A DNA stretch of 64,000 bases from NCBI GenBank assembly GCA_944324385.1, contig CALUWD010000008.1, positions 1-64,000 of the forward strand, in the 5' to 3' direction. The notes beneath the pieces were generated by a model, which searched no databases, was not told where the DNA came from, and was given only the letters and a program-made list of their open reading frames with translations. This stretch comes from Candidatus Gastranaerophilales bacterium. Lineage in GTDB: Bacteria; Cyanobacteriota; Vampirovibrionia; Gastranaerophilales; Gastranaerophilaceae. The position numbers and the translations under genes are program-made. This document shows, piece by piece, positions 25,280 to 33,819 of the stretch. How positions within the stretch are numbered: position 1 is the stretch's first letter; each line of letters starts with the position of its first letter.

Positions 25280-25537
25280 AAGCCACGCCCTGCCTATCGT
25301 CACATCAAAAATAAAGCTACGATTATAATATCTACTCCCTAAAATGTCACACCCGTTAACATCAACTTAGTGCTGCTATGTTTCCATCCTGACACGGTTC
25401 GCTGCATAATCGCCGCAACAGATTAAGTTATCAACAATATTACAACTTTCAATTTACACTTAATGCGCCTCATAGCAGGCTTTGCACCCGACATAAGCTT
25501 TCGGTCAAGGGCTTGCAACACCCCGTGAAGCGTGGCT
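25280..25537 (-). ncRNA. ffs: Signal recognition particle RNA, large bacterial type
   Basis: On the minus strand, the core GTCAGGATGGAAACATAGCA followed by GCACTAAG matches the conserved SRP helix 8 with a GGAA-type tetraloop and the asymmetric AGCAGC loop where Ffh binds. The ends pair (GCCACGC at 25530-25536 with GCGTGGC at 25281-25287) and the RNA ends in TTTT. The 5' part has two small stem-loops (one around GACCGAAAGCTTATGTCGGG, one around GCCTGCTATGAGGC), as expected for an Alu domain. At about 258 nt it is the long form rather than the short 4.5S form of about 100 nt. The helix 8 match is clear; the exact ends are inferred from the closing stem. Confidence 0.9.
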
Positions 25538-25640
25538 ATAAAATAATAACACAAATAAGTGTATTTTTTCCATTATTAAATATTATTACAATATTTATAT
25601 ACGAAAAATATACATGCCGTTTTTTTAGAAAATTAAAGGT

Positions 25641-25646
25641 TATAAT
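25641..25646 (+). promoter_or_regulatory. -10 box for the 25671-26003 gene
   Basis: TATAAT is followed by an 18-nt leader that holds AAGGAAG before the ATG. This is a leadered promoter, in contrast to the leaderless ones in this window. Confidence 0.55.
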
Positions 25647-25670
25647 ACTTATAGAGAATAAAGGAAGACC

Positions 25671-26003
25671 ATGAGAGTTATTAGCACACAAGCAACTACC
25701 CCAAATGGAAACAAATATAATAATACAAGACTTGGAAGGATTATCGGCACTACAGCATTTACAACCTATGGCGTGTATCAGGCGAAAAAATTTATGAATT
25801 CTGATGAATTTATAAAAGAGCTTGAACAAGCTGCAAAAACTGCTGCAGAGAATAAAAAAAGCTATTTCAAGGGCGCAAGAAAAGCAGCTCTTATAGGCAC
25901 AACTGCTGCGATTATGGCAGTTTGCGGTTTTTTGGCAGGTGGCGCAGTTGATTTTGTTGTAAATAGAATTTCAAAAAAGAAAGCAGACGAGAAAAAAGCA
26001 TAA
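25671..26003 (+). CDS. Small membrane protein of unknown function
   Basis: This 110-residue protein has a polar N-terminus, an amphipathic middle (about 45-65), and one clear membrane segment, AALIGTTAAIMAVCGFLAGG near 72-91, ending in a Lys-rich tail. A weaker hydrophobic stretch lies at 23-40. AAGGAAG precedes the ATG. The Gly/Ala-rich transmembrane part resembles that of the lineage protein at 55578-56258. Function unknown. Confidence 0.6.
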   Translation: MRVISTQATTPNGNKYNNTRLGRIIGTTAFTTYGVYQAKKFMNSDEFIKELEQAAKTAAENKKSYFKGARKAALIGTTAAIMAVCGFLAGGAVDFVVNRISKKKADEKKA

Positions 26004-26023
26004 ATTTATGATAAAATAAATGT

Positions 26024-27469
26024 ATGTTTAAACCAACGCGTCAGGAATTTTCCATAAAAGTTTGCCCGAGTGATGAAATTTCACTCCTTGAAAATACGCT
26101 TAACTCCATGTCAAAAGAAGGTTGGGATTTATATTCTATTTATGAATCTGATAACGGTTCAAAAATAGTGTATAATTGCCTTTTTGTGCGTGAAGTTGAA
26201 AATATTTACGATGAAGCTGAGTTTGAAGACATTTTAGGCTTTAAATCTCAAATGGAAAAAATGCTTTATTCAAAAGAGCAACCTTGGGAATTGTGTTTGA
26301 ATATTCAAAAGAAAATTCGCGAAAAAAGGCAAAAAATAGAGGAAATAAAAAAATTCCTTGAAAATGCAAAAGACGACGAGCGTGAGTTTTTAAACGAAGA
26401 AATTTCAAGGGAAATTGATAAATTAAACAATTTAAAAAAACAATTAAAAAGTCTTTTATCTCCCTCAAAAATGGCTCAAAACCTTGGTGTTGAAAAGCTT
26501 TCAATTAATTTAAGCGAAGAATTGTACTGTTTGAACGATGCACAAAATGTGCATAATTTGCTTGAGCAGACAATAAAAGCGCGCCAAGATTTAACTTTTG
26601 ACTTAGGTTATATAATACCTAAGGTGCAATTTGTAGAAAATCCTGAGCTTGATGAGTATGCTTTTACCATTTCAATCCACGCTGTACCTGTAATAGAGGC
26701 AAAAGCATATCCAAATCATTTAATGTATTTTGAGGATGAATTAAACATTGATAAATTTCCTAAAAATACAATTAAAGCAAAAGACGAGCTTAGTGGCAGA
26801 AAAGTTGTTTGGATAGAGGAAAATGCCTGCAAGGACTTTTGGGTAAAAGGTATTACGCCTTGCGAGTATGTGGTTGAGTACTTAAAACATTTTGCAATAA
26901 CAAATGTTAGCGAAATATTTAGCTATAGTGACATAAATCGCTATATAGAGCTTGTTTCTGAGCACAACTCTTTTCTTATAGATTCAATTTTAGGAGATTT
27001 TATTTCAGTAGGTGAGCTTAAATACATTTTCTGCAATTTAATAAGAGAAAGAGTAAGTGTAAAAGACGTTGACTTTATTTTTGAAAAAATAAATGACTTT
27101 TCAGATGAATCAACAAAAGCAGACTTGCTTGATAAGTTGCGTGTTGCGCTCTCAAGGCAAATTTGCTATTCGCTTGCTAATGAAGACAATCAAATCTTCG
27201 GTTATGAGGTTTCAAATGAGCTTATTTCAATGCTTGAAAGTCAATCTGAAGACGAGCAAAATGGAGTTGTAAAAATCGATGGCACTAAGTTTTCTAAATT
27301 TAAAAAAGAATTAAAACAAGTGCTTGAACAAAAAGCAGTTCTTGTTGCTCCACAGCATTTGCGCCAGCTTTTATTTGTTTTAATTTCGCAAATTTATACA
27401 GACATTCCTGTTATTTGTCTTGAAGAAGTCGCAAATGAGTTTGAACTCAAGATTCTAGGGCAAGTATAA
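26024..27469 (+). CDS. Soluble FlhA C-terminal-domain protein with N-terminal DUF4177-like and coiled-coil parts
   Basis: This 481-residue protein has no membrane segment. Residues 1-60 resemble DUF4177 (two strands and a helix with EGWDLYSIYE). Residues about 70-150 form a charged coiled coil. From about 185 to 475 it matches the cytoplasmic domain of FlhA: DLGYIIPKVQFVENPEL, AVPVIEAKAYPNHLMYF, GRKVVWIEENACKDFWVKG, and FISVGELKYIFCNLIRERVS followed by VKDVDFIFEKINDF and LRVALSRQI. FlhA normally has about eight membrane helices ahead of this domain, which form the export-gate channel. Here they are replaced. It may dock chaperone-substrate complexes as a separate soluble ring or compete with FlhA. 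A TAAAAT 6 nt before the ATG suggests a leaderless mRNA. Confidence 0.82.
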   Translation: MFKPTRQEFSIKVCPSDEISLLENTLNSMSKEGWDLYSIYESDNGSKIVYNCLFVREVENIYDEAEFEDILGFKSQMEKMLYSKEQPWELCLNIQKKIREKRQKIEEIKKFLENAKDDEREFLNEEISREIDKLNNLKKQLKSLLSPSKMAQNLGVEKLSINLSEELYCLNDAQNVHNLLEQTIKARQDLTFDLGYIIPKVQFVENPELDEYAFTISIHAVPVIEAKAYPNHLMYFEDELNIDKFPKNTIKAKDELSGRKVVWIEENACKDFWVKGITPCEYVVEYLKHFAITNVSEIFSYSDINRYIELVSEHNSFLIDSILGDFISVGELKYIFCNLIRERVSVKDVDFIFEKINDFSDESTKADLLDKLRVALSRQICYSLANEDNQIFGYEVSNELISMLESQSEDEQNGVVKIDGTKFSKFKKELKQVLEQKAVLVAPQHLRQLLFVLISQIYTDIPVICLEEVANEFELKILGQV

Positions 27470-27470
27470 A

Positions 27471-28193
27471 ATGACATTAAAACACTATATAGCTTTAAAA
27501 ATATACGGGAGTAAATTTTTAAAAAAAATATTGCGCCCGCTTGCGTTGTTTATTTTAAGCAAAGAAAGAAATAAAACAAATACTGTTGTTTATGTAAAAA
27601 AAGACGGAACAAAAATTTATAATAAAAAAATTAAAAACATTAAAATTGAGTTTTTAGGCAATGCTTCAAATAATTATATAGAAATTCGAGAACCTTATAG
27701 TGTAGGTAATCTGAATATTACAGTAGAGGGCAATTCAAATACTTTCATTTTGGACTATGGGGCAAAAATAGTAAGGATGACAGTTGCGTTTGGAAATGAA
27801 ACAAAAGTGAGTATAGGAAAAAACTTTTATGTAGGTGGCATGACAATACAGGTAACAAATTCTATGGGTAAAAAGGTAGAAATTGGCTCAGATTGCTTAT
27901 TTAGCTATGGTCTTGTTCTTAGAACATCAGATGCTCATACTATTTATGATATGAATACTAAAAAGATTTTAAATCCTTGTGATGATGTTATTGTAGGTAA
28001 TCATGTCTGGGTTGCAGCACATGCCAATATTTATAAGGGCGCAAAAATACCTGATGATTGTGTTGTTGCGGCGCATTCCCTTGTAAATAAAAAATTTGAT
28101 AAAACAAATTGTCTTTTAGCAGGCATGCCTGTAGTAGTTAAAAAAGAAAATATAAACTGGAATTCTTGCAGTTCAGAACAGTGGGATTTTTAA
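27471..28193 (+). CDS. Hexapeptide-repeat acyltransferase
   Basis: This 240-residue protein has a left-handed beta-helix C-terminus: repeats such as KVSIGKNFYVGGMT, KVEIGSDCLFSYG and DVIVGNHVWVAAHANIYKGAKIPDDCVVAAHSLV. The catalytic His is likely in LRTSDAHTIYD near residue 162. It resembles WcaF/CysE-type O-acetyltransferases that modify capsule or LPS sugars. It starts 1 nt after the FlhA-C gene with AGGGCAAG before the ATG and is followed by 28198-28605, so the three may form one transcript. Confidence 0.83.
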   Translation: MTLKHYIALKIYGSKFLKKILRPLALFILSKERNKTNTVVYVKKDGTKIYNKKIKNIKIEFLGNASNNYIEIREPYSVGNLNITVEGNSNTFILDYGAKIVRMTVAFGNETKVSIGKNFYVGGMTIQVTNSMGKKVEIGSDCLFSYGLVLRTSDAHTIYDMNTKKILNPCDDVIVGNHVWVAAHANIYKGAKIPDDCVVAAHSLVNKKFDKTNCLLAGMPVVVKKENINWNSCSSEQWDF

Positions 28194-28197
28194 TTTT

Positions 28198-28605
28198 ATG
28201 AGTGAGTATTTAAAAAAATATTTAGAGAGTATAAATTTTCAAAAACAGCTTAATAATATTGAGAGAAAGTATAAAAATAAAAGGATATTAATTTATGGCA
28301 CAGGTTTACTTTTCTCAACAATTGTTGAAAATTATGACATTTCAAAATTAAATATTATAGGTGTAAGTGATTTAAAATATGATATTTATGATGAAAACAG
28401 ACTTTGCCATGGATATAAAATTGTCCATTTTTCAAATATAAAAGAGCAAAATCCTGAGTGCATTTTAATCTCAGTTTTTCATTTTTTACCTGTGCTGTAC
28501 AATTTTAAAAATAAATTTTTTAAAAATACAAAAATAAAAATTATTCCTTTTGCAGATAAAAGTTTTTTAGCCCTTTTAAGGGAAATTTGGAGCACTTGTG
28601 TTTAA
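28198..28605 (+). CDS. Small Rossmann-fold protein, possible glycan biosynthesis partner
   Basis: This 135-residue protein has a nucleotide-binding-like start, KRILIYGTGLLFSTIVENYD near residues 28-47 (GxGxxx variant), then INIIGVSDLKYD-type and ECILISVFHF strands, as in the small sugar-processing Rossmann proteins next to glycosyl- and acyltransferases (PglD N-terminal-like). It directly follows the acyltransferase, which supports a joint role in a surface glycan. Its stop overlaps that of the convergent murT by 4 bp (TTAA). Confidence 0.55.
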   Translation: MSEYLKKYLESINFQKQLNNIERKYKNKRILIYGTGLLFSTIVENYDISKLNIIGVSDLKYDIYDENRLCHGYKIVHFSNIKEQNPECILISVFHFLPVLYNFKNKFFKNTKIKIIPFADKSFLALLREIWSTCV

Positions 28606-29990
28606 ATTTTTCCTTTAATTATTTTATTTAACTTTAAAAGTGCAGTGTAGGTTGGCAAAATAACTAATTTTTCACCCATATACATTGATTTAAGGGCATA
28701 ATCAAAAGTTTTTTTAATGCTGTTTTCAATAACCATAACTGATGGGTCAACCCCTGCGTATTTGAGCCTTAGCGCCATATCATCGGCACGAGTACCACTT
28801 ATAAATATTTTATTGTTAAACTTTTCAAGAACTTCAAAATCTGCATCCCAAAGCCAAGAAACATCTCTGCCATCAGCATATTTATCGTTAATTGCTATCA
28901 TTAATTTTGTATTTTTTGCGTTTTTTAGCCCTCTTAAAACTTCACATGCGCCTGTCGGGTTTTTAATTAAGTATAAATTAACGTCTTTGTTATCGATGTT
29001 AACTTTTTGTGCTCTACCAAAAACAGGCCTGTAGTTATCAAGTGCGCGCGCAATAATTTTTCTGTCAATTCCTGCTAAATAAGCGCAAGCTATTGCGCCA
29101 AGGGCATTGTAGGCATTATATAGTCCTGATAAATTGAGCTTATACATAATGCTCTTGCCTTCGTATTTTACATTTAGCATTGAATAGTTTTTAAAAACTT
29201 TAACATCTGCGCTAATATCAGGTTTTGGGCGTCTTATGTGGCAAATGCAGCTCCATAAACCAAGTTGAGAGTAAAATCTTTTTGAATATTTAAGCGGTTT
29301 TTTGCAAACAGGGCAGTAAATAACCTCAGATGGGCTGTTTGACTTTGCATCAAAGTCGCAAAACTCAACATTTTCAAAACCAAAATATGTGAGTTTCCTT
29401 TTTTTCTTGCTTGCAATTGTGTCGTTTGCTATGTCTTTGTCAATGTCGTAAAGCGTTGGGTCATCTGCGTTTAAAACAATTTTTAAATCAGGATTAAGCC
29501 TGATGCCCTCTTGTATTTTTCTTTTTGTGGTGTCCAGTTCGCCGTATCTATCCAGTTGATCGCGAAAAAGATTTGTAACAAGTAAATAGTCAAATACTAT
29601 ATTTTCGAAAATTTCTTTTAAATACGCTTCATCAGACTCAATTACAAAGTTGTCTACAGTTGTATCTTGCCCGTTTTCTTTAAAGTTTTCATACAATCCA
29701 AGCGCAATAGAGGTAGCTATACCATTTGGCATATTTGCACCTAATTCATTGTGAATAACACTTTTTTGTGCTTCTCTTAAAATTTGCGCTAAAATCCCCG
29801 CGGTTGTAGTTTTGCCGTTAGTACCTGTTATTGCAAATTTATAAGATGTCACATAGTTTTGCGATTCACTTAAAAAATCAGGGTAAAATTTTCTTAAATA
29901 CTTCCCAGGTAAAGATGTGCCTTCGGTATTTATTTTTTTTAGGAGGTTATGAAATTTTGTTGTGTAGTTTATCGCCTGTTTAAAGTTCAT
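28602..29990 (-). CDS. murT: Lipid II isoglutaminyl synthase, MurT subunit
   Basis: MurT activates the D-Glu of lipid II for amidation by GatD. The 462-residue protein has a Mur-ligase ATP site FAITGTNGKTTTAG, the zinc ribbon YCPVCKKPLKYS with a second pair in LWSCICH that is specific to MurT, and a C-terminal DUF1727 domain (DGRDVSWLWDADFE near 355). MurT normally sits next to gatD, but no gatD is visible here. I chose ATG 29990 over an in-frame start at 30044; the segment between has no typical Mur features and covers the promoter region. The presence of MurT implies amidated peptidoglycan stem peptides. Confidence 0.88.
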   Translation of the reverse strand: MNFKQAINYTTKFHNLLKKINTEGTSLPGKYLRKFYPDFLSESQNYVTSYKFAITGTNGKTTTAGILAQILREAQKSVIHNELGANMPNGIATSIALGLYENFKENGQDTTVDNFVIESDEAYLKEIFENIVFDYLLVTNLFRDQLDRYGELDTTKRKIQEGIRLNPDLKIVLNADDPTLYDIDKDIANDTIASKKKRKLTYFGFENVEFCDFDAKSNSPSEVIYCPVCKKPLKYSKRFYSQLGLWSCICHIRRPKPDISADVKVFKNYSMLNVKYEGKSIMYKLNLSGLYNAYNALGAIACAYLAGIDRKIIARALDNYRPVFGRAQKVNIDNKDVNLYLIKNPTGACEVLRGLKNAKNTKLMIAINDKYADGRDVSWLWDADFEVLEKFNNKIFISGTRADDMALRLKYAGVDPSVMVIENSIKKTFDYALKSMYMGEKLVILPTYTALLKLNKIIKGKI

Positions 29991-30032
29991 AAAAATCGCC
30001 CGCACTGCGTATGGAATAATCTCAATACATAA

Positions 30033-30040
30033 ATTATAAT
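30033..30040. promoter_or_regulatory. Palindromic back-to-back -10 (ATTATAAT) between murT and the 30047 gene
   Basis: Minus-strand TATAAT is at 30033-30038 and plus-strand TATAAT at 30035-30040. The plus box lies 6 nt before the ATG at 30047 (leaderless); the minus box gives murT a leader of about 35 nt. Confidence 0.55.
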
Positions 30041-30046
30041 ACACAA

Positions 30047-30427
30047 ATGGAACAATACATATATATTTTTACAATTATCCTTGAAATTATTGTTTTTGTA
30101 CAAGTTGCAAATGCAATTATAAAGCTTGATAAAAAAATTGTGGCAATTAATCGGGAAGTCATTTTGCTTAAAGATGAAATTGAAATTGGCATAAAGACTT
30201 TTAGGAAATTAATCAAGAAATTTAATAAAGTTGCTTCTTTTATTGTTAAAGTTAAAAGTTTTAATATAAAAAAAATTATACTAATAAGTGCCGATGTTAT
30301 TAATCTTTTCTTTTTGTTTAGAACATTCAGGACTTACAAAGGCTTGAGCAAAATAAAATTTTTGCAAAAACTTTTTTCATATTCGCTTATAAAAGGTTTT
30401 GTTTTGAATTTGAAAAATTTTATATAG
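30047..30427 (+). CDS. Small membrane-anchored protein of unknown function
   Basis: This 126-residue basic protein has one N-terminal membrane segment (YIFTIILEIIVFVQVANAII, residues 5-24), then a Lys-rich helix. A second hydrophobic stretch, KIILISADVINLFFLF, lies near 75-90. I do not recognise a family. The ATG lies 6 nt after a -10 box and has no ribosome site. Its stop overlaps the 30420-31322 gene by 8 bp. Confidence 0.55.
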   Translation: MEQYIYIFTIILEIIVFVQVANAIIKLDKKIVAINREVILLKDEIEIGIKTFRKLIKKFNKVASFIVKVKSFNIKKIILISADVINLFFLFRTFRTYKGLSKIKFLQKLFSYSLIKGFVLNLKNFI

Positions 30428-31322
30428 TTTGTCTTAACTTTGTCCAATCGTTTCTATCAAGAGCTACATTTTCGTATCTTTCACCTTGCGGATTTTTTGT
30501 AAAATCAACAAAAACCTCTGCATTTGTTGTGAAATCTGAGTTAATATATCCGTTTGTGTGGTTTTGAGCTTGTGCTCTAAGACCGTTTTTATCAAAACTC
30601 AAAAGCAAATCTGCCTTTTTGTAGCTTTCTTCAAATTCGTTAAGATGTATATTTTCGTAATTTTTAAAGTAATCCCATCTGCCATTTTGATATGGCATGT
30701 AGACAAATTTTTCTTCAGCATACTGGTTGTCATAGGGTTCTTCCATATGCTTAATCATAACAGATTTTAACTGTCCGTTATTGTATTCATATAATTTTTC
30801 ACAAGAAACTTGCTTGCCATCTTTTGTTTCGTTGTGTTTAATTTTTTCAATTTTACCTTTATCTAAAAATATTTTGCTATAGCCTTCTTCTTCTTTTTTA
30901 ACTATATTTTCAATTCCTTTTGAATTAAATTCTGCGCTAAGAAATAATTCCTCACCATCGTATGCGTTGAGGGTGGTATTTTTTGTATCTTCATTGTAAT
31001 CAAAATCTACTTTTAACCCTAGTGCAGAAATATTTTCAAATAACTGTTGTTTGCCTGCACTTATTAAGTAAGATACACTGTCAATTGCGTTTACTGCATT
31101 CAAGAACGCTTTTTGTCCTTCGGTGTAGTTTAATTTACCCGTTTGTTTAATTGAAGCAAAACCTGACAAGTTTACATCATATTGACCGCAAAGAGCAGCA
31201 GCTTTTCTAGTGTAAATACTGTTAATGTCATTTTCAGGATAGCTTACATTTGCTTGTTTTTGCTTGAAATTAATGTTTGGCGCACTTTTTAAAGTATGCG
31301 AAGATAGTGCTTGAATTCTCAT
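30420..31322 (-). CDS. Lineage protein of unknown function with N-terminal F-K motif
   Basis: This 300-residue soluble protein starts MRIQALSSHTLKSAPNINFK, with the Ile lead and FK seen in other proteins here. The remaining sequence is Asn/Tyr/Lys-rich with many short beta-like stretches (KTKDGKQ-type turns, VSCEKLYEYNNGQLKSVMIK near 170-190) reminiscent of YD-repeat-like antiparallel sheets, but I cannot assign it. No signal peptide. GGGAA precedes the ATG. Confidence 0.55.
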   Translation of the reverse strand: MRIQALSSHTLKSAPNINFKQKQANVSYPENDINSIYTRKAAALCGQYDVNLSGFASIKQTGKLNYTEGQKAFLNAVNAIDSVSYLISAGKQQLFENISALGLKVDFDYNEDTKNTTLNAYDGEELFLSAEFNSKGIENIVKKEEEGYSKIFLDKGKIEKIKHNETKDGKQVSCEKLYEYNNGQLKSVMIKHMEEPYDNQYAEEKFVYMPYQNGRWDYFKNYENIHLNEFEESYKKADLLLSFDKNGLRAQAQNHTNGYINSDFTTNAEVFVDFTKNPQGERYENVALDRNDWTKLRQTI

Positions 31323-31520
31323 TTCCCATTCCCTTTTTGTCTAGTTGTAATTAATGCTTGTTTTTGGATTTTAACAAATAATATAAATTATACAAGTGTT
31401 ATTTTAAATTTTATTAAGCAAAAAGTCTAATCCTTAAATTGCCACTTCGGTTATTTTTTTTAAGTCTTAAAAAGGCTAGACTAATAACAAAGAAAGGACA
31501 TTTAAACAAGGGAGTGTTCA

Positions 31521-31829
31521 ATGCTAGTTGATAAAAGATGTTTACAAAATGAAGAATGTGTATTTATGGAATTTAGAGATGTTAACAAAGAATACATCGA
31601 GTGGCTGGAGGACTTGGCGCTTGAATACCGTTGTCGAGTCGAGAAAAAAGAGTGGCGCTCAAAATACAATAACTATGTAGTTTATGACTACGAACCTTTT
31701 TGCTCTGACGGTTTTGAAATAAGCCTTACATTATCCTCAAAAAACGTATGTTTTTTGAATTTTGTAAGATACCTGTATGAAATAAAAGTGCAGACAATAA
31801 ATTATTTAAACAACTGCATTGCGATTTAG
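31521..31829 (+). CDS. Small protein of unknown function (102 aa)
   Basis: This 102-residue protein starts MLVDKRCLQNEECVFMEFRD and ends in a hydrophobic tail. It contains five cysteines spread along the chain (VEKKEWRSKYNNYVVYDYEP between them), not in a metal pattern. GGGAG lies 8 nt before the ATG, which supports translation. The last 24 bp overlap the convergent rfbA. Confidence 0.45.
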   Translation: MLVDKRCLQNEECVFMEFRDVNKEYIEWLEDLALEYRCRVEKKEWRSKYNNYVVYDYEPFCSDGFEISLTLSSKNVCFLNFVRYLYEIKVQTINYLNNCIAI

Positions 31830-32702
31830 CTTATTTGTATTTGCTTGAATAATTTTTTCTATGTACTCGCCATAGCCGTTATTATATTTTTTTGCAAGGT
31901 TAGATAATTCATTTGTTGAAATATAGCCCATTCTCCAGGCTACTTCTTCAATACAGGCAATTTTCATGCCTGTATTAACTTCCATTGATTTAATAAAGTT
32001 TCCTGCTTGCAAAAGGCTTTCAAAAGTACCCGTATCAAGCCAGGCAAAGCCCCTGCCCAGTATTTCAACATCAAGCTGTTTGTTTTTAAGATAAATATTG
32101 TTAAGGTCTGTGATTTCTAACTCACCTCTTTGAGAGGGTTTTAGGGTTTTTGCATATTCAACAACGTTTTTATCATAAAAATATAAGCCCGTTACAGCAT
32201 AGTTAGAGCGTGGGTTTTTAGGTTTTTCTTCAATTGAAATTGCTCTGTTATTTTCATCAAACTCAACTACACCAAAGCGATGAGGGTCGTTTACAGCATA
32301 GCCGAAAACGGTTGCCCCTGTTGTTTTTTGACCGACTCTTTTTAACATGGAAGAAAATCCAAACCCATGGAAAATATTATCGCCCAAAATAAGCGCACAA
32401 GGTTCATTGTTTATAAATTTTTCAGCAATTAAAAAGCTGTCTGCAATACCTCGTGGCACATCTTGCACCATATACGAAAATTTAACACCGATTTGCTCAC
32501 CTGAGCCCAAAACTTTTTCAAAATTTTGAATATCAGAGGCATTTGTGATGATTAAAATATCCCTGATTCCCGCTAAAAGCAGTGTGGTTATAGGATAGTA
32601 AATCATCGGTTTATCATAAACCGGAAGTAAAATTTTTGATATTGGTAATGACGCCGGATAAAGTCTTGAACCTGCGCCGCCTGCAAGGATTATGCCTTTC
32701 AT
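31806..32702 (-). CDS. rfbA: Glucose-1-phosphate thymidylyltransferase
   Basis: RmlA/RfbA makes dTDP-glucose, the first step toward dTDP-rhamnose and other deoxysugars of LPS or capsule. The 298 residues show GIILAGGAGSRLYPASLPISK at the N-terminus (nucleotide-binding loop and the reactive Lys), VYDKPMIYYP, LILGDNIFHG near 104-113 with the metal Asp, and the EEKPKNPRSNYAVTGLYFYD segment. Length is normal. It starts in a TAATG overlap with recA, so it is co-translated with a repair gene. No rmlB, C or D is visible in the window. Confidence 0.95.
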   Translation of the reverse strand: MKGIILAGGAGSRLYPASLPISKILLPVYDKPMIYYPITTLLLAGIRDILIITNASDIQNFEKVLGSGEQIGVKFSYMVQDVPRGIADSFLIAEKFINNEPCALILGDNIFHGFGFSSMLKRVGQKTTGATVFGYAVNDPHRFGVVEFDENNRAISIEEKPKNPRSNYAVTGLYFYDKNVVEYAKTLKPSQRGELEITDLNNIYLKNKQLDVEILGRGFAWLDTGTFESLLQAGNFIKSMEVNTGMKIACIEEVAWRMGYISTNELSNLAKKYNNGYGEYIEKIIQANTNKLNRNAVV

Positions 32703-33769
32703 TATTCTTCCTTATTTTCTTCTTCTGTTTTTTGATTTGCTTTTTTAGCTGCTGCAAGTTTTTCTCTTACTTTTGTTTCAATTTCAGCTAAAATATCAGG
32801 GTTAGCTTCCAAAAATTCTTTTGATTTATCTCTGCCCTGACCGAGTTTTTCATCGTTGTAGCTAAACCAGGCACCTGCTTTTTTAACTATATCCATATTA
32901 ACCGCAACATCCAGAATATTGCCTATAGCGCAAATGCCTTTGCCGTAAATTATGTCAAATTCAGCAACTCTAAATGGCGGAGCAACCTTGTTTTTAACCA
33001 CTTTTACTTTTACTCTGTTACCGATGTCCTCGCCGTCTTTGTTTTTTACAGAGTCAATTCTTCTTATGTCAAGTCTTACTGAAGCATAGTATTTAAGGGC
33101 ATTTCCGCCTGTTGTTGTTTCCGGATTACCAAACATAATGCCGATTTTTTGCCTTAATTGGTTAATAAAAATAACTGTTGTGTTGGTTTTGCCCACAATA
33201 CCTGTTAATTTTCTTAAAGCTTTTGACATTAAGCGTGCTTGCAGACCCATTTGCTGTTCATCCATTGCTTTTTCAATTTCAGCCTTAGGTACAAGTGCTG
33301 CAACTGAGTCAATAACAATAACATCAATAGCACCTGAGCGTACAAGCTCCTCTGTAATTTCAAGCGCCTGCTCACCTGTATCAGGCTGAGAAATTAAAAG
33401 CTCATCCACATTTACGCCTAAATTCCTTGCATACTCTGGATCAAGTGCGTGTTCTGCGTCGATGAATGCCGCAATACCTCCTTTTTTTTGAGATTCTGCA
33501 ACAATGTGCTGAGCTAAAGTTGTTTTACCGCTTGATTCAGGCCCGTAAATTTCTATAACTCTGCCTTTTGGAACACCGCCAATGCCAAGTGCTATATCAA
33601 GCGCTAAAGCGCCTGTTGGGATGTATTCCACATTAAGAGTAGACTTATCGCCAAGGCGCATGATTGAACCTTTGCCAAAGTCTTTTTCAATTTTATCTAG
33701 TGCAAGTTTTAAAGCCTTGTCTTTGCCTGCTTTTATCTCATCGAGTTCTTTTTCTTTAGTTTCAGCCAT
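32702..33769 (-). CDS. recA: Recombinase RecA
   Basis: RecA forms filaments on single-stranded DNA, drives strand exchange and activates the SOS response. The 355-residue protein has the Walker A loop GPESSGKTT at 76-84, the [16 protein letters not shown] segment, the Walker B region [17 protein letters not shown], the L2 loop [19 protein letters not shown], and an acidic C-terminal tail. GAGGA precedes the ATG. Its -10 box on the minus strand (33803-33808) overlaps the -10 of divergent kdsA. No LexA-type box could be recognised. Confidence 0.98.
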   Translation of the reverse strand: MAETKEKELDEIKAGKDKALKLALDKIEKDFGKGSIMRLGDKSTLNVEYIPTGALALDIALGIGGVPKGRVIEIYGPESSGKTTLAQHIVAESQKKGGIAAFIDAEHALDPEYARNLGVNVDELLISQPDTGEQALEITEELVRSGAIDVIVIDSVAALVPKAEIEKAMDEQQMGLQARLMSKALRKLTGIVGKTNTTVIFINQLRQKIGIMFGNPETTTGGNALKYYASVRLDIRRIDSVKNKDGEDIGNRVKVKVVKNKVAPPFRVAEFDIIYGKGICAIGNILDVAVNMDIVKKAGAWFSYNDEKLGQGRDKSKEFLEANPDILAEIETKVREKLAAAKKANQKTEEENKEE

Positions 33770-33802
33770 TTAAAAATCCTCTATTCCCTAATCTTTATGA
33801 AT

Positions 33803-33812
33803 ATTATATAAT
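33803..33812. promoter_or_regulatory. Palindromic back-to-back -10 (ATTATATAAT) between recA and kdsA
   Basis: A minus-strand TATAAT (33803-33808) serves recA with a leader of about 25-30 nt containing GAGGA. The plus-strand TATAAT (33807-33812) lies 7 nt before the kdsA ATG, so kdsA should be leaderless. Confidence 0.55.
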
Positions 33813-33819
33813 AAAAGTT

